A program made the translations under genes and the position numbers. From Shuttleworthia sp045545575 (GTDB lineage: Bacteria > Bacillota > Clostridia > Lachnospirales > Lachnospiraceae), in NCBI GenBank assembly GCA_045545575.1, contig JAZQBE010000067.1:1-24771 (forward strand): a stretch of 24,771 nt of DNA. The letters are read 5' to 3'. Shown piece by piece: positions 7,262 to 14,531 of this stretch (positions are counted from its first letter, which is position 1; the number at the start of each line of letters is the position of its first letter). The notes under the pieces are model-generated. The model had not been told where the DNA came from. It saw only the letters and a list, made by a program, of their open reading frames with translations, and ran no database searches.

Positions 7262-8725
7262 TCACCTTATATCTTCAAACTCCGCTTGTTCCACCGCCGT
7301 TCCGCCCATCTTCGTCCGGATCTCTTCCGTCACGGGATATCTGCGCAGAATCAGAAATGCGATGATGCTTAAAAGCGCCGGCACAAGACCGCACAGGACC
7401 GTGAACTTCGTCAGCATCCCGGGCATCTGCGCCATGTCACCTAAGAAGGTGTCTGTTTTGGAATCCACCACATAGCCGATGGAGGTCAGGATCGCCGCAA
7501 TGCCGACGGAAGAAATCGTCGTCTGGATCTTGCCGATCAGCGCGCCGACGGTATGGTACACCGGCCCCCGGTCCTTGCCGTTGACGTACATGTCATAGTC
7601 CATGCTTTCCATCACCATGACGCTTTCCGGCATGAAGTTGCAGCCGATCGAGAAAGCCGCGATGCCGACCAGAACGAAAAAGAGAAGGGCCGATTTCTGC
7701 ACGATGCCCAAAAGCTGCAGCACGAACAGCAGCGCGAGCGGAACAGCCTGCACCAGAAGCAGGATGCGGGCGAAACGGTCCGGCGCGCCCGCCCGCTTCA
7801 TCAAAGGCGCCGCGGCCGCGCTTCCGACGAGGATGGGCAGGATGGTCAGCATCGCCGAAACCATCACGAGCCGCCCGTACGTAACGGCGTCCACCGCGCC
7901 GGTGACCGGGTCGGCGCAGTAGGTCCATTTCAGGTAATAATTCAGGCTCGAGAACAGAAACGTCCACACAAATCCGCTGAAAACAATGGACAGGGTGCGG
8001 ACGCGGAACGCCGCGTTCTCGCGGAAGACCACGAGCATGTCGCGGACGCGGACACGGCTGGCGGCTTCATCCTGCACAACATGCCGTTCGCGCACGATCA
8101 GAATGCCGAAAAGGCTGAGCAGAAGCGCGGGGATCACGTACAGCGTCACCATAATTCCGACGGACCGGTGCATGCTGCCGAGGGTCTGATTCAGTTTTCC
8201 GGCACCGGTGATGAACAATGACATCAGCACGCCGAAACCCACACTCATATAGCGGGGACCGATCAGAAGCTGCCCCCGCTGTGCCGTGTCCTGCGTCTGC
8301 GCGCGGTACAGAAGCGTCGGCATGTAGAAGGAGGAGCCGATATCGTAAACCAGATAGGCCGCCATGACATAGGCCATGGCTGCCGCATAGGAAGCGGAAA
8401 GCGCCTCCGGGGCGTTGAACAGGGTCAGCACACCCAGGGAGGCCAGCACCACCGACAGGGCCAGAAACGGCCGGTACTTTCCAAACCGCCCGGGGCGGGT
8501 GCGCCCGACGATGACGCCGACCGCCGGCGCCCAGAGAAAATCAAATACGCGGGCGATGATCAGCACCGTGCCGGCCATCGCCGCGGCCCAGGAGCCGAAC
8601 CCGGCGTAGTCGGTCATATACAGCATCAGGTAGGAGGAAATCATGGCGTCCGTAATGGACGGGCTGGCCGACAGCAGTGTCGTGCCGAAATAATCCTGTT
8701 TTGTGAGTTTTTCCTGCGCGCTCAT
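7262..8725 (-). CDS. GPH-type (MelB-like) sugar:cation symporter, MFS superfamily
   Basis: This is a 487-residue integral membrane protein with about 12 hydrophobic segments. The N-terminal KQDYFGTTLLSASPSITDAM and the first cytoplasmic loop VGRTRPGRFGKYRPFLALS match the glycoside-pentoside-hexuronide symporter family, which carries R/K-rich G-x-F/Y-G-K/R-x-R-P-F here. A second equivalent region includes MESMDYDMYVNGKDRGPVYHT around residue 385. The MSAQEK start has AGAGGGA about 11 bases upstream; an open extension to 8767 has no support. The gene has its own promoter and terminator, so it is monocistronic. It probably imports a glycoside or uronide with a cation; the substrate is unknown. 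Confidence 0.85.
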   Translation of the reverse strand: MSAQEKLTKQDYFGTTLLSASPSITDAMISSYLMLYMTDYAGFGSWAAAMAGTVLIIARVFDFLWAPAVGVIVGRTRPGRFGKYRPFLALSVVLASLGVLTLFNAPEALSASYAAAMAYVMAAYLVYDIGSSFYMPTLLYRAQTQDTAQRGQLLIGPRYMSVGFGVLMSLFITGAGKLNQTLGSMHRSVGIMVTLYVIPALLLSLFGILIVRERHVVQDEAASRVRVRDMLVVFRENAAFRVRTLSIVFSGFVWTFLFSSLNYYLKWTYCADPVTGAVDAVTYGRLVMVSAMLTILPILVGSAAAAPLMKRAGAPDRFARILLLVQAVPLALLFVLQLLGIVQKSALLFFVLVGIAAFSIGCNFMPESVMVMESMDYDMYVNGKDRGPVYHTVGALIGKIQTTISSVGIAAILTSIGYVVDSKTDTFLGDMAQMPGMLTKFTVLCGLVPALLSIIAFLILRRYPVTEEIRTKMGGTAVEQAEFEDIR

Positions 8726-8808
8726 ACATCCGTCCCTCTGATCCATCGATGCCGCTGTACTGCACACGGCTGAGCGGGCCGTGCGGGGATAAATACCCGA
8801 GTAACATC

Positions 8809-8837
8809 ATGATACAAAAAGGTCAAATGAAAGTAAA
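8809..8837 (-). promoter_or_regulatory. Promoter of the symporter gene
   Basis: On the minus strand TTTACT (8832-8837) and TATCAT (8809-8814) are 17 bases apart. The pair starts directly after the U-tract of the SBP1 terminator. The leader to the symporter start is about 80 bases and contains a small CACGG/CCGTG stem. Confidence 0.55.
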
Positions 8838-8838
8838 C

Positions 8839-8873
8839 AAAAAAAGGACAGGCAGCATTTTCGCTGCCCGTCC
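8839..8873 (-). terminator. Intrinsic terminator of SBP1
   Basis: On the minus strand GGACGGGCAGC pairs with GCTGCCTGTCC (one mismatch-type pair), loop GAAAAT, followed by seven T. It separates SBP1 from the symporter gene. Confidence 0.9.
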
Positions 8874-8924
8874 CCACGGTTCATGATACGTCCGCCGGTT
8901 GCCGCATATTCTGCGAAGCGCGTC

Positions 8925-10808
8925 CTATTCGCCCAGAATCGCGTTGATTTCGGCGCAATACGCCTCCGGATCATACGCGTTGATCGCGTCCACATAGGAC
9001 TGCCAGTCGGCGTCATTTTCAATATCCAGCGTTCCGACGATGAATTCCGGAACCATCTGGGCATAGATAGTGCTGATGCCGCTGTTTCTGGTGGACTGTT
9101 CCTGCGCGGCGTCCGATGACAGCTGGCTGGTAACCACGGAGAGCAGCGTGCCGGAATTGGGATATTTCGCCCACTGCTCCACGGAATCCGCCTGGTACTT
9201 CGGGTTGGACGGGTTAAAGTTGTTGTTTAACGTGATGCCCGGCACGCGGATCATGCGGCAGGCATTTTCCATGGTGTCTTTTCCCTTTAAGACCGGATTC
9301 TCCACGACAACGCCGTCTTCATCGATGGTGTAGGCACCGTCATCAAGCCCCCACTCTTTATAGTAGGAATCCTGCAGTTCGGCCTGCTGCTTGTCAGAGA
9401 AACCGCGCTTTCCAAGAAGGGAGCCTTCATCCGAATACAGATAATCCACCGCCGTCAGAATCGCGCCGATGCGCTCCTCGTCGCCCTCCAGTTTGTTGGT
9501 CAGAATCGCGCCTGTGCTGACAGCGCCGTTGGCGAAGTACATAAAGGGTTCAATGCCCTGCACGGAAGCGTCGCCGTACACGTCGTTGATGGGCTGCGCC
9601 GCACCGGTATAGTAGATGCCGTGCAGCGGGCTGGACTCTTCGGTTCCTTCGATCTCAAGCTGATTGCCGATGGCGGAGACCATGCCGTAGCAGCAGCCGA
9701 CCTTTCCGCTGTAGACAGAAGCGGAATCCACGGCCCAGAACATGGCGTCGGAGGTGTTTTCTTCGAAGCCCACGTTGATCCAGCCTTTTTCATACCAGCT
9801 TTTTAAGCACTCCAGGCAGGCACGCATGCCGTCGTTGGTCGCGCCGTACTGGCACTTGCCGTCTTCATCGATATACCAGGTGCCGGCTCCGCCGAAACCG
9901 CTGGAGAAATCGCCCAGCGGAATGACGCCCATGTAAAACAGCTGGAACGCATAGCCGTCCGTGATGTTCAGCGCTTCCATCGCCACATCAAAGATTTCGA
10001 ACATCCACTCCCAGTCGGAGATATAGATCGGATCCGCGTTTCCGGACGGGAATACCACGTCGTCTTCCCAGTCGCCGTCGTCGTTGAAGCCGCCGGTAAA
10101 GGCTTCGCCCGTTTCGGGATTCTTGCCGTATTTTACAATCCAGTCGCGGCGGTAGATGTAGCCGCTCCAGGGATCCTGGGCGCGATCCGCCATATCATAG
10201 AGCTGCAGGATCTTCTTTTCGCCGTTTATGTTTGTGTACAGCTGCGAGGAAACCGACGATTCCTCCAGCCGCTTCTTGTAGTTCGGCATATACTGATCGA
10301 TGTAATCCGTCAGGTCTAATGCAATGCCCTCTTCATAGAGCTGAACGATGCCCTCGGAAGAACGGGCGATGGACATCACGTCCGGATACTCGCCGGTCGC
10401 GAGCAGCGTGTTGACGTAGTCCGACTCCGATCCCGGAATCGGGGCCGAGAAATCAACGGTTACCTTTTTCGGCTCGCCGTTCACGTCCCAGGTTTTCGAC
10501 ATCCAGTATTTCTGCACCGGACCGTCTTCATATTCCTGATAGTACTCGTCCTCGCCCATGTCGATCAGCCAGGTGTAGGAAAGCTCTTTCGCTTCCTTTG
10601 CCGGCTCTTCTGCAACATCCGCCTCCTGCGAGTCGGCTGCCGGTGTTTCCTCGGCTGCCGGTGCGTCCGCGGGTTCGGTTTCCGTCGCGGCCGGAGCCGG
10701 CTCGTTTTCCGGCTGCTGTGTCTGACCGCCGCAGCCCGCCAGTGTTCCGGCCAGCATCGCCGCCGCCATCAGGGCTGCTGCCAGGCGCTTCCATTCTTTC
10801 TTCAGCAT
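8925..10808 (-). CDS. Extracellular sugar-binding lipoprotein (SBP1), LplA/YtcQ-like
   Basis: This is an ABC-transporter solute-binding protein of 627 residues anchored to the outer face of the membrane. The N-terminus MLKKEWKRLA, a hydrophobic stretch and the lipobox LAGC (Cys26) form a lipoprotein signal. A linker rich in Ala, Glu and Pro follows (residues ~28-75). The binding domain contains GEYPDVMSI, RDWIVKYGKNPETGEAFTGG, FPSGNADPIYISDWEWM and PINDVYGDASVQG. These segments recur in SBP2, so the two are paralogues. GGAGGGAAC precedes the ATG. The gene is alone between its own terminator and a divergent AraC gene. No permease or ATPase is adjacent, so it must use components encoded elsewhere or act only in binding. 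The ligand is probably an oligosaccharide, by family. Confidence 0.88.
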   Translation of the reverse strand: MLKKEWKRLAAALMAAAMLAGTLAGCGGQTQQPENEPAPAATETEPADAPAAEETPAADSQEADVAEEPAKEAKELSYTWLIDMGEDEYYQEYEDGPVQKYWMSKTWDVNGEPKKVTVDFSAPIPGSESDYVNTLLATGEYPDVMSIARSSEGIVQLYEEGIALDLTDYIDQYMPNYKKRLEESSVSSQLYTNINGEKKILQLYDMADRAQDPWSGYIYRRDWIVKYGKNPETGEAFTGGFNDDGDWEDDVVFPSGNADPIYISDWEWMFEIFDVAMEALNITDGYAFQLFYMGVIPLGDFSSGFGGAGTWYIDEDGKCQYGATNDGMRACLECLKSWYEKGWINVGFEENTSDAMFWAVDSASVYSGKVGCCYGMVSAIGNQLEIEGTEESSPLHGIYYTGAAQPINDVYGDASVQGIEPFMYFANGAVSTGAILTNKLEGDEERIGAILTAVDYLYSDEGSLLGKRGFSDKQQAELQDSYYKEWGLDDGAYTIDEDGVVVENPVLKGKDTMENACRMIRVPGITLNNNFNPSNPKYQADSVEQWAKYPNSGTLLSVVTSQLSSDAAQEQSTRNSGISTIYAQMVPEFIVGTLDIENDADWQSYVDAINAYDPEAYCAEINAILGE

Positions 10809-10909
10809 GTGTTCCCTCCTTATGTCTATCCCTTCTCTCTGTGTACAAAGCCGTGCCGGCGGTCCCGGCGTCGCTTGTGTACATCACACTTATGTTAGAT
10901 TCTATCAGC

Positions 10910-10996
10910 ATTTCATCCCGCGGCGTTATAAGAATTCTTCTTGAAATATGGAGGATTCTACGCTATATTTCAGGAGAAACGTATTCCTTTTGAAAT
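10910..10996. promoter_or_regulatory. Alternating TGAAAT half-sites in the SBP1/AraC divergent region
   Basis: ATTTCA occurs at 10910-10915 and 10967-10972, and TGAAAT at 10942-10947 and 10991-10996, so orientation alternates at steps of about 24-32 bases. The central pair extends to a perfect 8-base inverted repeat, TGAAATAT / ATATTTCA. The palindrome AAGAATTCTT lies at 10930-10939. These are candidate operators for the neighbouring AraC regulator; binding is inferred only. Confidence 0.4.
10941..10969 (+). promoter_or_regulatory. Promoter of the AraC regulator next to SBP1
   Basis: TTGAAA (10941-10946) and TATATT (10964-10969) are 17 bases apart, each matching consensus at 5 of 6 positions. 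The leader to the ATG at 11017 is about 40 bases. The hexamers fall inside the TGAAATAT inverted repeat, so a protein bound there would block this promoter. Confidence 0.6.
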
Positions 10997-11016
10997 CGCA
11001 CTGCCGGAGGTATGAC

Positions 11017-11850
11017 ATGCCGGTTCCTTTTTCTGGTTTATACATCCCGTCTTCCGCCGAGCGGCCCGCGTTTACCTTCCCGCAAGCCGCCGGCAGCGAG
11101 ACGGCGCCGGACGATTCCGCCTTCACGCCGCGCCTCGACCTGTCCACGGCCGCCCGTCTGCTTGACGAACGCTATCAGGCGGAAAACGCGCTGCTTGCCG
11201 CCATACGCTCGGGCAGCGAGGAAGCCTCGCTCGACGCGCTGAACAATATGGCGAATGCCACCCGCAAAGGCGCCCAGCTTCTGTTTCCGTCCTTTTCCGA
11301 TTCCCTCGCCGACGCAAGGCATGCCTGCATCGTCATGGATACCCTGTTCCGCAAGGCCGTGGAGGAAGCCGGTGTCCACCCGATTTATATTCACGAAACC
11401 TCCGACCGGTTCACGGTGCGGATCGAAACGGCCGAAGAGGCGGACGAGCTGCTGCGGATGATGGCGGAGATGACCGTCGCCTATACGCGGCTGGTGCGCG
11501 AATGCTCCCGGGCGGAATACAGCGAGCCCGTCCGCCAGGCGATGCTGTATGTCGACATGCACATCAGCGATGTCCTGTCCACGCGCAACATTGCCCGGGT
11601 GCTGTACCTGACGCCAAATTACCTGTCTTCCCGCTTTCATAAAGAAACCGGGCAGCGGGTGACGGATTATATTCTGGAGCGCCGGCTGAACATCGCCTGC
11701 AGGATTCTGGAGCACACGAAAATCCCCGTCGGCGACATCGGCACGATGGTGGGCATTCCCGACGCCGGTTATTTTTCCCGCCTGTTTAAACGGCGGTACA
11801 ACGTCTCGCCGCTGCAGTACCGCAAAGAAAGAACGGAGGCCGCCGAATAG
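11017..11850 (+). CDS. AraC-family transcriptional regulator (next to SBP1)
   Basis: The 277-residue protein has a C-terminal AraC double helix-turn-helix of about 100 residues: STRNIARVLYLTPNYLSSRF, then VGDIGTMVGIPDAGYFSRLF and the closing YNVSPLQYRKE. The N-terminal ~170 residues are helical and rich in Ala/Glu, with no cupin motif that I can see, so the effector is unknown. The start at 11017 is chosen because GGAGG (11006-11010) sits 6 bases ahead of it; the ATG at 10948 has no ribosome site and would overlap the promoter. It is divergent from SBP1 and probably controls it, as is common for this family. Its stop codon lies in the loop of its own terminator. Confidence 0.88.
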   Translation: MPVPFSGLYIPSSAERPAFTFPQAAGSETAPDDSAFTPRLDLSTAARLLDERYQAENALLAAIRSGSEEASLDALNNMANATRKGAQLLFPSFSDSLADARHACIVMDTLFRKAVEEAGVHPIYIHETSDRFTVRIETAEEADELLRMMAEMTVAYTRLVRECSRAEYSEPVRQAMLYVDMHISDVLSTRNIARVLYLTPNYLSSRFHKETGQRVTDYILERRLNIACRILEHTKIPVGDIGTMVGIPDAGYFSRLFKRRYNVSPLQYRKERTEAAE

Positions 11851-11871
11851 CAGCCTCCGTTCTTCTTTTTT
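11829..11871 (+). terminator. Terminator overlapping the end of the AraC gene
   Basis: AAGAACGGAGGC (11829-11840) and GCCTCCGTTCTT (11853-11864) form a perfect 12-bp stem followed by a C and six T. The TAG stop (11848-11850) lies in the 12-base loop, so the last codons of the gene form the 5' arm. Confidence 0.85.
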
Positions 11872-12781
11872 ACCACACCCGGTAATGCCCCAGAATCTCT
11901 CCGTGTTCTTCTAAAATATCCTGCTCGTAGGCCGGCTGCACCGGACTTCCGTGATGCAGCACGTAGGGGATTCCCTTCTTGTTCCGGCGGTCCGAGACGA
12001 TGCCGATGTGATTCTTCCACACCACCACGTCGCCGCCCTGCCATTCCGCGATGTCCTTCGGATCGCAGGTCAGGTTCTGCAGTGTGCGCGAGAAGAACAC
12101 CTGCAGGTTGCGCACCCGGCGGAAATCGATGTTCGGATCCGGTTTTTCGATGGCATAGACCGCCGGGTTCGCGCGGATGTCCGCGTCCACAAGCTCCTGC
12201 AGGTTATAGCCCGCCGCCAGAAAGCCCCGGGCGACCACGTCGGTGCAGACGCCGTATTCGTCGTCCGGCCAGCCGCCGACGTAGTAGGCGCTCTTGTACT
12301 GCGGCTTCGTCGCCAGGTAGCCCCGGACGCCGGAGAGGATATCCGTCTGGTCGTCGATGGTGTCTCCGTCGGCGTCGCCTGCGGAGATGAAGGTCTCGAT
12401 GCCGAAATCGCTGTCCGAATATGTGCGGTGGGCGGGGCCGGTCAGGCTGCCGTGATACCGCATGAAAAGAAACACCAGCATCAGGTGCAGTGCGAGCAGC
12501 ACGGGCACGCCGTAGATAAACACGGGTTTGCGGATCTTGTGGCGGAATACGCGCATCGCCAGCAGCGCGCCGAGACTGCCGAAGGCGGCCGCCGCGATCA
12601 GAAGCGTCCGCTCCGGCACGCGGCGATGGGCAGTGTACGCCCGCCGGCCGGCGGTGCTTCTGTTCTGCGCGCTGCCTTTGTTCTGCACGCGCTCGTTGCG
12701 CACGGCCTGCAGCTTGTCAAAGACATACAGCAGGAACGTGAAGACGTTCATGATCAGAAAAATCCAGGGTATCCACTCCAA
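11870..12781 (-). CDS. DUF1294-DUF1287 fusion protein
   Basis: This 303-residue protein joins two families. Residues 1-108 resemble DUF1294, a small membrane protein: hydrophobic start, VFDKLQAVRNE, RVPERTLLIAAAAFGSLGAL, RHKIRKPVF, then a second hydrophobic segment. An insert of about 20 polar residues splits the usual motif near residue 32. Residues ~120-303 match DUF1287: IDDQTDILSGVRGYLATKP, YYVGGWPDDEYGVCTDVV (Cys179), KPDPNIDFRRVRNL, GGDVVVWKNHIGIVSDRRN (His258) and GHYRVW. The Cys/His arrangement recalls NlpC/P60-like cysteine hydrolases, but no activity is shown here. GDADGDTIDD at ~135-144 resembles a calcium loop. The start is TTG with GAGGAAC upstream. The gene converges on the AraC gene; its own promoter was not found. 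Confidence 0.78.
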   Translation of the reverse strand: MEWIPWIFLIMNVFTFLLYVFDKLQAVRNERVQNKGSAQNRSTAGRRAYTAHRRVPERTLLIAAAAFGSLGALLAMRVFRHKIRKPVFIYGVPVLLALHLMLVFLFMRYHGSLTGPAHRTYSDSDFGIETFISAGDADGDTIDDQTDILSGVRGYLATKPQYKSAYYVGGWPDDEYGVCTDVVARGFLAAGYNLQELVDADIRANPAVYAIEKPDPNIDFRRVRNLQVFFSRTLQNLTCDPKDIAEWQGGDVVVWKNHIGIVSDRRNKKGIPYVLHHGSPVQPAYEQDILEEHGEILGHYRVW

Positions 12782-12813
12782 AACAAGGTTCCTCGTTTCA
12801 TTCTTCGTATGGC

Positions 12814-12844
12814 AAAAGGCGCCGGAAACAGCCCGGCGCCTTTT
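12814..12844 (-). terminator. Terminator at the end of the glycosidase operon
   Basis: AAAAGGCGCCGG (12814-12825) and CCGGCGCCTTTT (12833-12844) form a perfect 12-bp stem with a 7-base loop. The T run is short, and the structure reads equally on both strands. It lies about 70 bases after the GH35-like stop and just upstream of the DUF1294-DUF1287 gene. Confidence 0.75.
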
Positions 12845-12912
12845 ATCCTATCATATTCGGTTTTCTCCTGGATACCCGGTTTTGTGAATCTTTGGAAAAC
12901 GTTCATCAATTC

Positions 12913-14520
12913 CTAATAGTTCCCGTAGGTGTGAATTTTGATCCGGAACAGCTTCGGATCGCCGATGGTCAGCGCCGCGGTTTCGTCGCCGTTTAAGCGG
13001 CGGCCCCGCTTCCACTGTCCGTTGATGAATTCGCCTTCCTCGAACTCCAGGAAATCCATGTTCGGCGCATCACCGGCCATCAGAGAGACCGCGGCCTGGT
13101 ACCCCAGCAGGTAGTACTCCTCCGGGCTGATCTGCACGGCCAGCACCACGCCGTTGCCCTTCATCGGCAGATACTCGTTCTGGAAAACCGCTGCCACCTG
13201 CAGCTTGCCGAAGTTCATCAGGCTGTATTCCTGCTTCTGCTCGGCACAGACGGCCTGCAACGCGTTCGTGCCGTACTTGCCGGCCAGCACCGGCATCATG
13301 GCGCACATCGTCTTCGCAAACCAGGCGTATTCGCCGAAATCCTGCGGCGTCTGCAGCGCCGGATCCGTCACGTCCATGCCGAAGAGGAAGCCCTGCACCA
13401 TCGTAAAGGGGTGGCCGATGTCGTCAAAGCCGAAGGGCGAGTAGCACAGCGCGTGATAGTGGCCGATGCAGTAGGCCAGACGCGGCGCGGCGTAGGAATG
13501 GGTCGCGGCCTCGGGAATGAACAGCGGCTGGTTTGCCGAATAGGTGTCGCACACCTCCAGAAATTCCGGCACGTAAATGTCCGGACAGTACACGTCGATC
13601 GCCGGGGCACGGAACTTCCACACTTCGTGCATGCGGGCCGTCGGACCGCCGCTGGGATACTGGCCGGCCACGTCCCCCTTGTGATTGAGCCAGCAGTTCG
13701 CGAACAGCGGAAGCGCGTACTTCGCGCGGCCGGCTTCGGCGACGGTATTGACGTAGCCGGAGACATAATAGGCGCTGAAGATCTCTTCCGCGGCGTTGCT
13801 GAATACCTCGCTCCAGGAGCCGTTTTCCGCGCCGGCCTCCACGGCTGCCCGGATATCGTCTGCCATGGTGTCGGTATGGCTGCGCATCCACGCGGCGAAA
13901 TCTGCCGGAACCGCTGCGGCAAAGGCCGCGTCGGCCGCATCCGAGCGCTCCCGGGCACTGCCGGACAGGCCGGTTTCGTTTTCCACCTGCACGCCGATCA
14001 CGGTGCCGATTTCTTCGTCATACGCACAAAGATGCTCCATCAACGCGGCAAACGCTTTCGCGTCGGCCTGTTTCGTTTCTTCGGACAGGTAGGAAATCGA
14101 ATAGCTGGGCATCTGAATGAAGCCCATGTCGCACATGCTCTTTGCCTCCCCTTTGACCACCTGGGCGCGGGCGAAGCGGTGAATGTCACGCTTCACCCAT
14201 TCCGGTGCGTACATCATCTGCGCGTTTTTCCACGAGCCGAACCACAGGAAGACGATACGCTTGCCAAACCGGCGCGCCTGGTCGATCAAAGCGTCCGGCA
14301 GGGAGAAGTCGAAGGTGCCCTCCACCGGCTCGGTCAGCTCCCAGGTCACAGGAAGAAGCAGTGTGTTCATCCCCAGGTCGTCCGCGATCTGCCAGATGTG
14401 TTCCATATATTCCGGCGAGGAAGAATCCGAGTTGTGCACCTCTCCGGCCACCGCGTAAAACGGCGCGCCGTCCACAAACCACATCCTCCGGCCGTTCATT
14501 TCTCTGAATTCTGATTTCAT
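12913..14520 (-). CDS. DUF5597/GH35-like beta-galactosidase-type glycosidase
   Basis: This 535-residue cytoplasmic enzyme (no signal peptide) resembles GH35-like beta-galactosidases with a DUF5597 C-terminal domain. The N-terminus holds FYAVAGEVHNSDSSSPEYM, and LPVTWELTEPVEGTFDF follows, both typical of the family. IGVQVENETG gives a candidate acid/base at E182, and PLFIPEAATH gives a candidate nucleophile at E337. The C-terminal part after ~residue 370 (EYYLLGYQAAVSL, FEEGEFINGQWKRGRRLNGDE) is the DUF5597-type beta domain. The ATG at 14520 has AGGAG 8 bases upstream, and that site overlaps the stop of the rhamnosidase gene (TAGGAG), so translation is probably coupled. It is last in the operon. 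It probably removes beta-galactosyl or similar units after import. Confidence 0.82.
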   Translation of the reverse strand: MKSEFREMNGRRMWFVDGAPFYAVAGEVHNSDSSSPEYMEHIWQIADDLGMNTLLLPVTWELTEPVEGTFDFSLPDALIDQARRFGKRIVFLWFGSWKNAQMMYAPEWVKRDIHRFARAQVVKGEAKSMCDMGFIQMPSYSISYLSEETKQADAKAFAALMEHLCAYDEEIGTVIGVQVENETGLSGSARERSDAADAAFAAAVPADFAAWMRSHTDTMADDIRAAVEAGAENGSWSEVFSNAAEEIFSAYYVSGYVNTVAEAGRAKYALPLFANCWLNHKGDVAGQYPSGGPTARMHEVWKFRAPAIDVYCPDIYVPEFLEVCDTYSANQPLFIPEAATHSYAAPRLAYCIGHYHALCYSPFGFDDIGHPFTMVQGFLFGMDVTDPALQTPQDFGEYAWFAKTMCAMMPVLAGKYGTNALQAVCAEQKQEYSLMNFGKLQVAAVFQNEYLPMKGNGVVLAVQISPEEYYLLGYQAAVSLMAGDAPNMDFLEFEEGEFINGQWKRGRRLNGDETAALTIGDPKLFRIKIHTYGNY

Positions 14521-14531
14521 TTGCTTTTCTC

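Noticed and set aside
10948..11016. Earlier ATG start for the first AraC gene
   Set aside because: It lacks a ribosome site and would lie between the -35 and -10 of the gene's own promoter; GGAGG points to 11017.
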